In this document: in pieces, positions 55,856 to 64,000 of the stretch
How positions within the stretch are numbered: the first letter of the stretch is position 1
Layout: the number at the start of each line of letters is the position of its first letter
NCBI GenBank assembly: GCA_018654745.1
Contig: JABILA010000136.1
Location: 1 to 64,000, forward strand
Direction of reading: 5' to 3'
DNA length: 64,000 bases
Origin: Alphaproteobacteria bacterium
GTDB lineage: Bacteria > Pseudomonadota > Alphaproteobacteria > UBA2966
Made by a program: the position numbers and the translations under genes
The notes under the pieces: model-generated
Told to the model about the DNA's origin: nothing
The model's database searches: none
The model's input: only the letters and a program-made list of their open reading frames with translations

Positions 55856-56470
55856 TTAAGCGAGAGCAGTTTGAATGACTGTTTTGTTGCCGGTTACCAC
55901 GACCCGCCCTTCAGCTATGAGCCGCAAGGCTTCGGGATAACATCTGTGTTCTGCTTCAAGGATACGTGCAGCCAGTGCATCAGCATCGTCATCCTGCAGG
56001 ACCGGCACTGTTTCCTGGGCGATAATAGGGCCGGAATCCAGATCAGGTACGACAAAGTGAACTGTACAGCCAGAAACCTTCACACCGGCTTCCAGCGCTT
56101 GTTCATGCACATGTACACCCTTGAACGAAGGCAGCAGCGATGGATGAATATTAACCAGGCGATCTCGCCACTGATTGACAAAACCGTCGGTCAAAATCCG
56201 CATAAATCCTGCAAGGCACACAAGTTCAGCACCTGAATCCCCAATAGCGACCTGAAGTTCTGTCTCAAAGGATTGACGATCGGGATAATTCTTGTGGTTC
56301 ACGACACTGGTGGCAATACCGGCCTTCGCCGCCCGTTCGAGGGCAAAAACGTCAGGCACATTGGATATGACGGTCACGATCTCGGCCGGGAAGTCATCCT
56401 TTGCGCAAACATCGATCAATGCCTGTAAGTTGGACCCGCGCCCAGATACCAGCACTGCCACTTTCAGCAT
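55856..56470 (-). CDS. purN: phosphoribosylglycinamide formyltransferase
   Basis: This 204-residue enzyme adds a formyl group from 10-formyl-THF in step three of purine synthesis. The start AVLVSGRGSNLQALID, the catalytic region LVNIHPSLLPSFKG and HFVVPDLDSGPIIAQ are typical. Its start overlaps the purM stop by one base. Confidence 0.97.
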   Translation of the reverse strand: MLKVAVLVSGRGSNLQALIDVCAKDDFPAEIVTVISNVPDVFALERAAKAGIATSVVNHKNYPDRQSFETELQVAIGDSGAELVCLAGFMRILTDGFVNQWRDRLVNIHPSLLPSFKGVHVHEQALEAGVKVSGCTVHFVVPDLDSGPIIAQETVPVLQDDDADALAARILEAEHRCYPEALRLIAEGRVVVTGNKTVIQTALA

Positions 56471-57597
56471 CAGAGAACGATCCCGGAGACTATGGTTGCC
56501 GGTTCATCGCCGGATGTCGGGCGAATGTCGCCGATCCGGAACACAGTTTCCCCAGCATCTTCAAGAATCTTCGTCGCAGCTTCTTCGTCTTCTGCTGACA
56601 CGACAGCAATCATGCCAATGCCGAGATTGAAGGTGCGAGCCAGTTCCTGATTCTCGATTCCGCCGCGTAAGGCGAGCCAACCGAACTGGTTGGGAATTGT
56701 CCATGATTTGCCGTCGATATGCGCTGTCAGACCGTCTGGCAGTACACGCGGGATATTTTCCAGCAAGCCACCACCCGTGATGTGGGCAAAAGCATGAACC
56801 TTACCGGCCTTGACCAGATCGAGGCAGCTTTTGACATAAATCCGTGTCGGCGTGAGCAAGGCTTCACCGAGGCTTTGGCTATCATCCCATGGGGCTGGGG
56901 ATGCGTAGTCGAGACCGGATATCTCCACAACCTGGCGGACAAGTGAAAAACCATTTGAGTGCAAGCCACTGGAGGCTAGCCCCAGAATGACGTCACCTGC
57001 CTGAACCTGATCACCGGTCAGGGCATGTCCACGCTCAACGGCGCCAACGGAAAATCCAGCCAGATCATATTCACCCGGCTGATATAAACCGGGCATTTCA
57101 GCCGTTTCGCCACCAATCAAGGCACATCCGGCCATCAGGCAACCATCAGCAATGCCTTTGACGACATCGGTTGCAGCATCGACGCTCAGTTTGCCGGTGG
57201 CAAAATAGTCGAGGAAGAACAAAGGTTCAGCCCCCTGGACCACCAGATCGTTTACGCACATGGCGACCAGATCAATGCCCACGGTGTCGTGGCGACCCAC
57301 AGCGTTGGCAACCAGAAGTTTGGTGCCAACACCATCATTTGCTGCAACCAGGACCGGATCCTGATATCCGGCGGCTTTCAAATCAAAAAAACCGCCAAAA
57401 CCGCCTAATCCTGCATCCGCACCGGGACGACTTGTTGATTTGGCCAAGGGTGCGATCTGACGCACCAGTTCGTTGCCTGCTTCAATATCCACACCGGCAT
57501 CCTGGTAGGAAAGCCCGGAGGTTTCTGGTGAAGATCCTGTATTTACCCTGGTTTCACTGTCCTTTTCGGACGACCAGGGTCCTTTTTCCGCTGCCAT
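56470..57597 (-). CDS. purM: phosphoribosylaminoimidazole (AIR) synthetase
   Basis: This 375-residue enzyme closes the imidazole ring in step five of purine synthesis. Recognisable parts are [42 protein letters not shown]-like [28 protein letters not shown] and [17 protein letters not shown]. The first 30 residues are extra and polar. It is divergent from the DUF2066 gene and forms purM-purN, the usual order. Confidence 0.96.
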   Translation of the reverse strand: MAAEKGPWSSEKDSETRVNTGSSPETSGLSYQDAGVDIEAGNELVRQIAPLAKSTSRPGADAGLGGFGGFFDLKAAGYQDPVLVAANDGVGTKLLVANAVGRHDTVGIDLVAMCVNDLVVQGAEPLFFLDYFATGKLSVDAATDVVKGIADGCLMAGCALIGGETAEMPGLYQPGEYDLAGFSVGAVERGHALTGDQVQAGDVILGLASSGLHSNGFSLVRQVVEISGLDYASPAPWDDSQSLGEALLTPTRIYVKSCLDLVKAGKVHAFAHITGGGLLENIPRVLPDGLTAHIDGKSWTIPNQFGWLALRGGIENQELARTFNLGIGMIAVVSAEDEEAATKILEDAGETVFRIGDIRPTSGDEPATIVSGIVL

Positions 57598-57725
57598 GTT
57601 GTTGCTGCCGTCCTTGACGATAAGTTATGCTGCATTCCTGCGGCAACATGACCGAATAGCCGCCGCAAATCAATCCTGTGCTCGCGTGGATCAGTACCCT
57701 CGCAGTAAAAACAAGAAACTGATAT

Positions 57726-58865
57726 ATGACCGAGCGTCGCACATTACCGCGTAAAACAACTTTGAAGCTGCTCTGCATGTACTGCTATGTACTGTTGATC
57801 AGCATATTCCTGCCAATTGAACCAGCCCTTGCGCAGTCTGGCAGTCAGATCAAAACGGTCTATTCCGTTGGCGGCGTAAAAGTCGATGCCAGCGCCGACA
57901 CGGCGGCTGCAGCGCAAAAAATTGCCCTTGCAGAAGGACAAAATATCGCTGCAGAAAGACTTTTGAAGCGGATTACCCCCCTGAACAGGCATGGTGATTT
58001 GCCGAGTGCAAACAATTCCTATGTCTCGAACCTGGTCCAGAGTATGGAAGTTTCGAGCGAGAAACGTTCGTCGACACGCTATCTGGCTGAACTGGTGTTT
58101 AATTTCCGGCGCGGTGCCGTGCGCCGTTTGTTGCGTGATCTGGGCATTCCCTTTTCCGAAACCATGAGCAAGCCGGTTTTGGTGTTGCCAATATACGAAC
58201 GGGCAGGGGCGGCGAATTTGTGGGATGACCCCAATCCGTGGCGAGAGGCCTGGCGCGGGATCGATAACAGCAACAGGTTTGTCCCCCTCATCATTCCCGA
58301 AGGCGGCTTACATGATATGGGCGCCATCAGCGTCGATCAGGCAGTAAACGCCGACGCGAGCCGCCTGACGGCCATAGCGGCCAGGTACAAAGCTGAAACG
58401 GTTATTATTGTGCATGCAGTTCAGCGGCGAAATCTGGCGGGTGGGACAGATTTGCTGGATGTTGCAATCCAGCGTTTCAGTGCCACAGAAGACAGTACGG
58501 TGATTGAAAGTTTCGAAAGCACCGTTGGAGAGCCCCTGGCCAATTTGCTGGGAAAAGCTGCAACAGGGGTGGCCAGCCTGATTGAGGAAAACTGGAAGCT
58601 GGCGACCCGATTGGGTTTTTCCGAACGTGGGCCGCTCAGTGTCCGCTTGAAACTGCAAACTCTGGCTGACTGGATCACGCTTAAACGTCGACTGGAAGCC
58701 ATTCCTGCAGTTGATCAGGTTGAATTGAGGGAGCTTACACGTCAATCTGCTCAGGTATTTCTGCATCACCTGGGCGATGAAAGTGCTTTGAGGGTGGCCT
58801 TGACGCAAAGTGACCTGTCTCTGAAAAAAGAAGACGGGTTTTGGGTGTTGCGGGCTTCAAAATAG
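57726..58865 (+). CDS. DUF2066 secreted protein
   Basis: This 379-residue protein has a signal peptide ending PALAQSG (about residue 37) and the DUF2066 pattern: VYSVGGVKVDASADTAAAAQKIAL, then AAERLLKRITP and VLPIYERAGAANLWDDPNPWREAW. Function of the family is unknown. It commonly sits between purM and the PerM/hdaA genes in alphaproteobacteria, as it does here. Confidence 0.85.
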   Translation: MTERRTLPRKTTLKLLCMYCYVLLISIFLPIEPALAQSGSQIKTVYSVGGVKVDASADTAAAAQKIALAEGQNIAAERLLKRITPLNRHGDLPSANNSYVSNLVQSMEVSSEKRSSTRYLAELVFNFRRGAVRRLLRDLGIPFSETMSKPVLVLPIYERAGAANLWDDPNPWREAWRGIDNSNRFVPLIIPEGGLHDMGAISVDQAVNADASRLTAIAARYKAETVIIVHAVQRRNLAGGTDLLDVAIQRFSATEDSTVIESFESTVGEPLANLLGKAATGVASLIEENWKLATRLGFSERGPLSVRLKLQTLADWITLKRRLEAIPAVDQVELRELTRQSAQVFLHHLGDESALRVALTQSDLSLKKEDGFWVLRASK

Positions 58866-59001
58866 CGTTTGTCGGATAATATTTCCGAAATCTAACAAGT
58901 GCACAGAACCTTTAATGCTAATGGTTGAATGTATATATGCTGTTGTATCGCATATTTGAGCCCGGAAGAGTTTGCTTGCGGGAAATTGGGGAAGAGAAAT
59001 A

Positions 59002-60105
59002 ATGGTTGAAGCAGGGCGTACACGGTTCTGGCTAATTGGCGGTGGTATTATCGCTTTGTTGCTCTATTTACTTCGGGCAATTTTGCTCCCCTTTGTGGCA
59101 GGCATGGCCGTCGCCTACTTCCTGGACCCAGCTGTCGACAAGCTGGAAGAGAGGGGCCTTAACCGAACCCTCGCCACTTTTATCGTTACTGCAGTGTTTT
59201 TTACGGTCTTGATTACGGTCGTAATTCTGTTGTTTCCGATCCTTCAGGCACAGGTGGTTGGATTTGCCAATAATGTTCCGGCTTATGTTGAACGACTCCG
59301 CGTGGTTATATGGCCTTTATTCGAAGAAGCTGGTGCGGCACTGAGTGTCGCCGGTATTGCCGTGCCGGATGCTGCTGAAGTCCGTGACGCTGCCGTCGGA
59401 TTTGCAGGAGAGGCCGCTAACTGGATTGGCGGTATCCTGCGTCGATTCTGGAGCGGTGGCCTGGCCCTGTTCAATGTCATCTCATTGCTTTTCATCACCC
59501 CGATTGTGGCTTTCTATCTGCTGCGTGACTGGGACAATATGATTGCCCGGATTGATGGTCTGTTGCCTCAGGGCAATGCAGATGTAATTCGCGAGCAACT
59601 TATCCTGGTGGATCAGGCGATTGCCGGATTTGTACGTGGCCAGGCGACCGTTGCCATGACCTTGGGCATTATCTATGGACTGGGCTGGTCTTTGGCTGGT
59701 CTGGAATTTGGTCTGGTGCTGGGACTGGGAACAGGTGTTCTTGCTTTTGTTCCCTATGTTGGTGCGGCCCTTGGATTTGTGATTGCCCTGATCGTTGCCT
59801 TCGCCCAGTTCGGGCCTGAATTTACACCCCTGGCCATGATTATTGGCACATTTGCCTTTGGCCAAACCCTGGACGCAAGTTTCCTGACACCGAAGCTGGT
59901 AGGTGGTCGGGTCGGATTGCATCCTGTCTGGGTGATCTTCGCCCTGATGGCAGGTGGTACGCTCTTCGGCTTCCTTGGTGTACTGATCGCAGTGCCGACC
60001 GGTGCGGCCATTGGCGTATTGGTCAGGTACGCGGCGTCGCAATATCGCATCAGTAAATACTTCGTCAATGGTGACGGATCATCTCCTGAGGATACGGCTT
60101 CGTGA
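59002..60105 (+). CDS. AI-2E/PerM-family membrane protein
   Basis: From ATG 59002 (with GGGGAAGAGAA upstream) it has 367 residues and about eight membrane segments. It has the family patterns PFVAGMAVAYFLDPAVDKLE, TPIVAFYLLRDWD and FAFGQTLDASFLTPKLVG. The family includes E. coli PerM and TqsA; transport substrates are mostly unproven. Its stop overlaps the hdaA start. Confidence 0.92.
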   Translation: MVEAGRTRFWLIGGGIIALLLYLLRAILLPFVAGMAVAYFLDPAVDKLEERGLNRTLATFIVTAVFFTVLITVVILLFPILQAQVVGFANNVPAYVERLRVVIWPLFEEAGAALSVAGIAVPDAAEVRDAAVGFAGEAANWIGGILRRFWSGGLALFNVISLLFITPIVAFYLLRDWDNMIARIDGLLPQGNADVIREQLILVDQAIAGFVRGQATVAMTLGIIYGLGWSLAGLEFGLVLGLGTGVLAFVPYVGAALGFVIALIVAFAQFGPEFTPLAMIIGTFAFGQTLDASFLTPKLVGGRVGLHPVWVIFALMAGGTLFGFLGVLIAVPTGAAIGVLVRYAASQYRISKYFVNGDGSSPEDTAS

Positions 60106-60797
60106 ATCTGGCTCGCCAACTGCCGTTCGATTTTGCGCCGCGTCCCGCCCTCGGTCTGGATGACTTTATGGTCGTACCTGAAAACGCAGATGCCATAGCC
60201 TGGCTGGAGCGAGAGACCGACTGGCCAAATGGCATGTTAGCAATCTATGGCCCAGCCGGTTGTGGCAAGACCCATCTGGCCCATGTTTGGCAGTCGATGA
60301 CGGGAGCACAAATTCACAAAGCCAGTGATCTGACAGAAGTTACTGCCTATGACTGGATCAAGCAGCAAGCCCGGAATCCCAAAATCATTATTGAAGATGC
60401 AGACCTTGGCGTTGATGAAGCAGCCCTGTTTCATTTCTATAATATGATGATCGAGGCAAAGGGTGCATTGTTGCTGACGGGACTACAGTCTCCGGCAAAC
60501 TGGTCCGTAAGTCTTCCTGATCTGGCGTCAAGGCTGGGGTCGATAACGACCGTCGAACTTTCGCCACCAAATGATGACCTTTTTTCTGCTTTATTGATCA
60601 AACAATTTTCCGACCGTCAGCTCCTTGTCGGTGCAGACGTCGTCAGCTACCTGGTCGCCAGACTTGAACGATCCTTTGAAATGGCCCGGCGGGTTGTCAG
60701 GGAACTTGATCAGGCCGCTTTGGCCGGGCAACGAAATATAACAAAACCACTGGCACGCAAAGTGCTGGAACAACTTGAAACCGAACAAGGGGGATAA
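60102..60797 (+). CDS. hdaA: DnaA-related regulator of replication initiation HdaA
   Basis: This 231-residue AAA+ protein has the DnaA/Hda ATPase core with Walker A GPAGCGKTH, IIIEDADLGVDE as Walker B, and the DLASRLGS sensor region, but no C-terminal DNA-binding domain. The start QLPFDFAPRPALGLDDF contains the clamp-binding QLPF. It switches off DnaA by stimulating ATP hydrolysis at the replisome. GTG start overlaps the PerM stop (GTGA). Confidence 0.93.
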   Translation: MNLARQLPFDFAPRPALGLDDFMVVPENADAIAWLERETDWPNGMLAIYGPAGCGKTHLAHVWQSMTGAQIHKASDLTEVTAYDWIKQQARNPKIIIEDADLGVDEAALFHFYNMMIEAKGALLLTGLQSPANWSVSLPDLASRLGSITTVELSPPNDDLFSALLIKQFSDRQLLVGADVVSYLVARLERSFEMARRVVRELDQAALAGQRNITKPLARKVLEQLETEQGG

Positions 60798-60802
60798 CAT
60801 CG

Positions 60803-61582
60803 ATGGATCTTGGTATCAGGGGAAAGAAAGCGCTGGTTTGTGCTGCGAGCAAGGGGTTGGGTCGCGGCTGTGCCATGTCTCTTGCAAAAGATGGTGTGGA
60901 CGTGACGATTACAGCGCGGACATTGGGACCACTGGAAGAAACGGCGGACGAAATTCGCCAGGCAACCGGCGTTAATGTAACCGCTGTTGCCGGTGACATT
61001 ACAACGGAAGAAGGCCGCGCTGCCGCATTGGCTGCCGCCGGCGATATCGACATCCTGGTAAACAATGCGGGTGGACCACCGCCCGGTAACTTCAGGGACT
61101 GGACACGGGACGACTGGATCAAGGCTCTGGATGCGAACATGCTGACAGGCATTGAGCTGATCAAGGCTACGGTTGATCCAATGATCGAACGCAAATTCGG
61201 ACGCATCGTCAATATAACATCCAGTGCTGTGAAGGCACCGATTGATATTCTGGGTTTATCCAATGGTGCCCGTACAGGTCTGACCGGTTTTGTCGCAGGC
61301 ATTGCAAGGACGACAGCGCAACATAATGTCACCATGAACAACCTTTTGCCGGGCCGGTTTGACACCGACCGATTACGTAATACGGAAACGGCTGCGGCCA
61401 AAAACCGGGGCATCACGCTGGAGGAACAAATGGCGGAGCGAGCCGCCAGCATTCCTGCCGGTCGCTTTGGAACACCGTCGGAGTTTGGCGATGCCTGTGC
61501 CTATTTGTGCAGCGCCCAGGCCGGCTTTGTCACGGGCCAGAATTTTCTGATTGATGGTGGGCTCTATCCAGGCACCTTCTAG
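60803..61582 (+). CDS. SDR-family oxidoreductase lacking the usual Tyr-Lys pair
   Basis: This 259-residue Rossmann protein has the cofactor motif ASKGLGRG (15-22) and NNAG (87-90), so NAD(P) binding is intact. At the catalytic position, where YxxxK is expected, the sequence is SNGAR (Ser153, Arg157); Ser140-Ser141 upstream remain. A known SDR subgroup shows the same replacement, so it is probably a distinct activity and not a dead gene. It follows hdaA by five bases. Confidence 0.85.
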   Translation: MDLGIRGKKALVCAASKGLGRGCAMSLAKDGVDVTITARTLGPLEETADEIRQATGVNVTAVAGDITTEEGRAAALAAAGDIDILVNNAGGPPPGNFRDWTRDDWIKALDANMLTGIELIKATVDPMIERKFGRIVNITSSAVKAPIDILGLSNGARTGLTGFVAGIARTTAQHNVTMNNLLPGRFDTDRLRNTETAAAKNRGITLEEQMAERAASIPAGRFGTPSEFGDACAYLCSAQAGFVTGQNFLIDGGLYPGTF

Positions 61583-61610
61583 CTTTGACCAATTTGCGAA
61601 AGGACGCGAG

Positions 61611-62066
61611 ATGAAAATACTGAATTTGATGTTGATGGGTGCGGTCGTCATGATCGTTTCCGGTTTTGTCCAGACGGCGCAAGCTGAACATGGTGGCGTC
61701 TTTCATAGCTGGTATACGTTGGACAATAAATCCAAGGTCCAGATCTATAAATGCGGTGACAAGGTTTGCGGTAAATTTGTCTGGCTGAAAGAACCATTGA
61801 CTGACGAAGGCAAACCCAAAGCAGATATCAACAACGAAAATGAAGAGATGCGCGGCAAGCCGATTATTGGCCTGGTCATGCTGAATGATTTTGTTGAAGA
61901 TTCCCAAACTGCGCATGCCTGGACGGCGGGTACGATCTATGACCCCGAAAACGGCAAAACCTATTCTTCAAAAATGACGCTGAATGACGACGGCACTTTA
62001 ACGGTTCGCGGTTACGTGGGCCTGCCTATTTTCGGACGCAGCCAGGAATGGGTAAAGGCGGAGTAG
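61611..62066 (+). CDS. DUF2147 secreted protein
   Basis: From ATG 61611, with AAAGGA six bases upstream, the 151-residue product has a signal peptide ending at AQAE (about 24). The DUF2147 domain follows with IYKCGDKVCGKFVWL and the end GRSQEWVKAE. The two cysteines in the KCGDKVCGK loop are probably disulfide bonded. Function is unknown; in other bacteria a member binds membrane-related structures or haem-uptake partners, unproven. Confidence 0.85.
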   Translation: MKILNLMLMGAVVMIVSGFVQTAQAEHGGVFHSWYTLDNKSKVQIYKCGDKVCGKFVWLKEPLTDEGKPKADINNENEEMRGKPIIGLVMLNDFVEDSQTAHAWTAGTIYDPENGKTYSSKMTLNDDGTLTVRGYVGLPIFGRSQEWVKAE

Positions 62067-62069
62067 GGC

Positions 62070-62681
62070 ATGGCAAAAGTAGATAGCGTTGAACGCTTGC
62101 GAGAGATTTACGCAGACGCTTCACCAAGGGCTGTTGCAAAACAGATTACGCGTATTGACCCGCATGCCGAACGCTTTATCAACGCCTCACCCTTTCTGGT
62201 GATGTCGACTTTTGGTGTTGATGGTCTTTGCGATATTTCGCCAAAGGGAGATGCGCCAGGATTTGTTGGTGTCATTGATGAAAAGACTCTGGCCATTCCT
62301 GACCGACGCGGCAACAACCGCCTGGATGGCCTGACCAACCTGATCGACAATCCGGCCATTGGATTGATCTTCTTTTTACCAGGTATGAACGAAACCCTGC
62401 GGGTCCAGGGCACCGCCGAAATCCGTGACGATGCCGATCTGCTGGAGCGCTTTGCTGAAAACGGCAAGACACCGGCATCCGTCACTATGATCAGCGTCAG
62501 TGAACTTTATTTTCACTGTGCCAAGGCCTTGATGCGCTCAAACCTCTGGGACCCGGCCCACAATTTTGACCGTTCGACCTGGCCCAGCATTGGCCAGATC
62601 ATCAAGGACCAGGCCGAGCTGGATATCGTGGCAGAAAGCCAGGAAGAAATGATCGAGCATTACAAGAATACGATGGATTAG
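62070..62681 (+). CDS. pyridoxamine 5'-phosphate oxidase-fold FMN protein
   Basis: This 203-residue protein has the split-barrel fold of PPOX proteins: ASPFLVMSTFGVDGLCDISPKGDAPGF, IPDRRGNNRLDGLTNLIDNP and LYFHCAKALMRSNLWDP. These match the MSMEG_1061-like PPOX group and not true PdxH. It probably binds FMN or F420-like flavin; substrate unknown. It starts three bases after the DUF2147 gene. Confidence 0.9.
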   Translation: MAKVDSVERLREIYADASPRAVAKQITRIDPHAERFINASPFLVMSTFGVDGLCDISPKGDAPGFVGVIDEKTLAIPDRRGNNRLDGLTNLIDNPAIGLIFFLPGMNETLRVQGTAEIRDDADLLERFAENGKTPASVTMISVSELYFHCAKALMRSNLWDPAHNFDRSTWPSIGQIIKDQAELDIVAESQEEMIEHYKNTMD

Positions 62682-62695
62682 GCTGAGTCCAATAT

Positions 62696-63322
62696 ATGTC
62701 ATTTGAAATCTGGTTCTCATTTGTGTTGGCTACCTCAGCCCTGCTTGCAGTGCCGGGCCCAACGGTCATGCTGGTCGTCAGCTATGCACTTGGTTCGGGG
62801 CGTTCGGCGGGATGGGCAACTGTTCCCGGCGTGACACTTGGTGATTTTACCGCGATGACAGTTTCCCTGCTGGGCGCAGGGGCCATTCTTGCGACATCTG
62901 CAACCCTGTTTACGATCCTGAAATTCGTCGGTGCCGCCTATCTGATCTGGCTCGGGGTTAAACTGTGGCGAAGTAACATGCACCTGGATGACGTACCGAA
63001 AGCTAACGACGGCCTGTCCAGGAAGTCGATGTTCTGGAACGCCTGGATGGTGACAACCCTGAACCCCAAGGGGATTGTATTTTTTGTCGCCTTCGTTCCG
63101 CAATTTGTGAATGTATCACAGGAAACCTTGCCCCAATTTGTCATTCTCGAAGTCACCTTTCTGGTCTTGGCTTTTATCAATATTTTGCTCTGGGCCATGC
63201 TCGCATCGAAACTGCGTGATCGCTTCAAGCAACCCCGGACACTGCAAATAGCCAATCGAACAGGGGCGGCGTTTTTGATCGGTGCCGGATTGTTGACAGC
63301 AACGGTCCGTCGGGGGACCTGA
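62696..63322 (+). CDS. LysE-family exporter
   Basis: This 208-residue protein has the LysE/RhtB N-terminus VPGPTVMLVVSYALGSGRSAGW, about six membrane segments and the central TTLNPKGIVFFVAFVPQF motif. It would export amino acids or similar metabolites. It is a different subgroup from the exporter at 36670-37263, with limited similarity beyond the family motifs. Confidence 0.93.
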   Translation: MSFEIWFSFVLATSALLAVPGPTVMLVVSYALGSGRSAGWATVPGVTLGDFTAMTVSLLGAGAILATSATLFTILKFVGAAYLIWLGVKLWRSNMHLDDVPKANDGLSRKSMFWNAWMVTTLNPKGIVFFVAFVPQFVNVSQETLPQFVILEVTFLVLAFINILLWAMLASKLRDRFKQPRTLQIANRTGAAFLIGAGLLTATVRRGT

Positions 63323-63385
63323 AACTTCAGCTTTACCCGTTCCACCTTTTGGTGCTCAATAGCGGCAATCACAAGGAGAGTTATC

Positions 63386-64000
63386 ATGTCATCCCAGCTC
63401 AACGTCGCCTGTCTGCAAAACTGTGCCGGAACGGATGTGTCGCAAAATCTTCAGGATTTGCGTGTCATGATCGATGGTGCCAGGGCAGACGGTGCTGACC
63501 TTGTCTGCCTGCCGGAATACGGCACTTGCCTGGGTGTGGACGGAGTGGAATTTGTTGTTGGTGCTAACCCGGAGGATAGCCATCCAGCCCTGGCTTTCCT
63601 CTCGGATGTGGCAAAGGACGCCGGCGTCTGGATACTGATCGGCTCTATGGCGGTCAATGCCGCCGGTGGCAAAATCGTTAACCGTTCCCTGTTGCTGAAT
63701 GACCTTGGCGAAGTGGTCTCACGCTATGACAAGATCCATCTCTTTGATGTTGATCTGGCCAACGGTGAAACATATCGCGAAAGTGCCACCATACAGTCCG
63801 GTGACCGGGCCGTTGTTGCAGATACACCTTGGGGCGGCATTGGCCTGACTATTTGTTATGACGTGCGCTTCCCCCAGCTTTATCGTTCACTGGCCCATGG
63901 AGGCGCCGGGATTATAACCGTGCCCGCAGCCTTTGCCCGCACCACCGGTGAAGCGCATTGGCATGTTCTGTTGCGCAGCCGCGCCATTGAAACCGGCTGC
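63386..64000 (+). CDS. nitrilase-superfamily amidohydrolase, cut by the window edge
   Basis: An ATG at 63386, with AAGGAGAG five bases upstream, opens a frame of 205 codons with no stop before the edge. It has the three catalytic residues in order: Glu in CLPEYGT, Lys in SRYDKIHLFD, and Cys in LTICYDVRFPQLYR. The pattern matches the Nit2/deaminated-glutathione or omega-amidase branch. About 70-80 residues of the usual 280 are missing at the C-terminus. Confidence 0.93.
   Translation, partial: MSSQLNVACLQNCAGTDVSQNLQDLRVMIDGARADGADLVCLPEYGTCLGVDGVEFVVGANPEDSHPALAFLSDVAKDAGVWILIGSMAVNAAGGKIVNRSLLLNDLGEVVSRYDKIHLFDVDLANGETYRESATIQSGDRAVVADTPWGGIGLTICYDVRFPQLYRSLAHGGAGIITVPAAFARTTGEAHWHVLLRSRAIETGC

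Noticed and set aside
57601-57649. Inverted repeat TGTTGCTGC / GCGGCAACA upstream of purM
   Set aside because: It matches 8 of 9 but overlaps the purM start region, has a 31-base spacer and does not resemble a known purine operator; too weak to list.
1-64000. tRNA, rRNA, CRISPR arrays, transposases, integrases, phage genes
   Set aside because: None was recognised in intergenic regions or translations. Small structured RNAs could still be missed without a covariance-model search.

Overview
The window is chromosomal DNA of a free-living alphaproteobacterium. Evidence for this: the pyruvate dehydrogenase E1-beta subunit carries its own N-terminal lipoyl domain; IspD and IspF are fused; the order lpd-lipA-ratA, cinA-pgpA, ispDF, dusB-ntrB-ntrC is recognisable; recG faces sdhE-mfd; and a DnaA-like HdaA follows a PerM-type permease. 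Base composition looks moderate and even throughout. I cannot assign an order or genus. I see no rRNA, tRNA, CRISPR array, insertion sequence or prophage.

Layout. 1-5.2 kb: a truncated membrane-sensor gene, a SulP anion permease, then hfq-hflX and a beta-carbonic anhydrase. 5.3-11.9 kb: a complete pyruvate dehydrogenase operon (pdhA, lipoyl-pdhB, pdhC, lpd) followed by lipoyl synthase and a RatA/Coq10-type protein, so the enzyme and part of its lipoylation supply are adjacent. 11.9-26 kb: the conserved cinA-pgpA-ispDF-dusB-ntrBC core, interrupted by apparent accessory insertions: a CPBP protease, a TauD-type dioxygenase, an ArsR/AHSA1 pair with a clear promoter-operator, and a cytochrome P460 / unknown protein / ABC exporter cluster. 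ntrYX does not follow ntrBC, and hfq-hflX lies elsewhere. 26-34.6 kb: DNA repair genes (recG, mfd, ycaQ-like) with sdhE, a GNAT acetyltransferase and a CpdA-type phosphodiesterase. The ycaQ-like gene appears to start at a rare ATT codon.

34.7-36.7 kb: a PaaJ/PcaF thiolase and PaaY face each other across an 11-bp exact tandem repeat, suggesting a regulated aromatic (phenylacetate) breakdown locus. 36.7-49.5 kb, the most interesting part: a form II CO-dehydrogenase-like molybdenum hydroxylase (coxS-coxL-coxM, active-site motif AYRGAGR) behind a PAS histidine kinase. After a strong terminator comes one tight operon of coxD, coxE, a split XdhC (two genes), a MoeA-like/MocA fusion, a SufS cysteine desulfurase, a SufU protein and a LysE-type exporter. 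I infer that this operon makes, sulfurates and inserts the molybdenum cytosine dinucleotide cofactor.

49.6-64 kb: a TetR regulator with a thioesterase, an unknown protein behind stacked inverted repeats, a PhyH dioxygenase, an ABC-F ATPase, a glutathione transferase, ndk, purN-purM, a DUF2066 protein, a PerM-type permease, hdaA, an SDR lacking the usual Tyr/Lys pair, small proteins, a second LysE exporter and a nitrilase-family amidohydrolase cut by the right edge.
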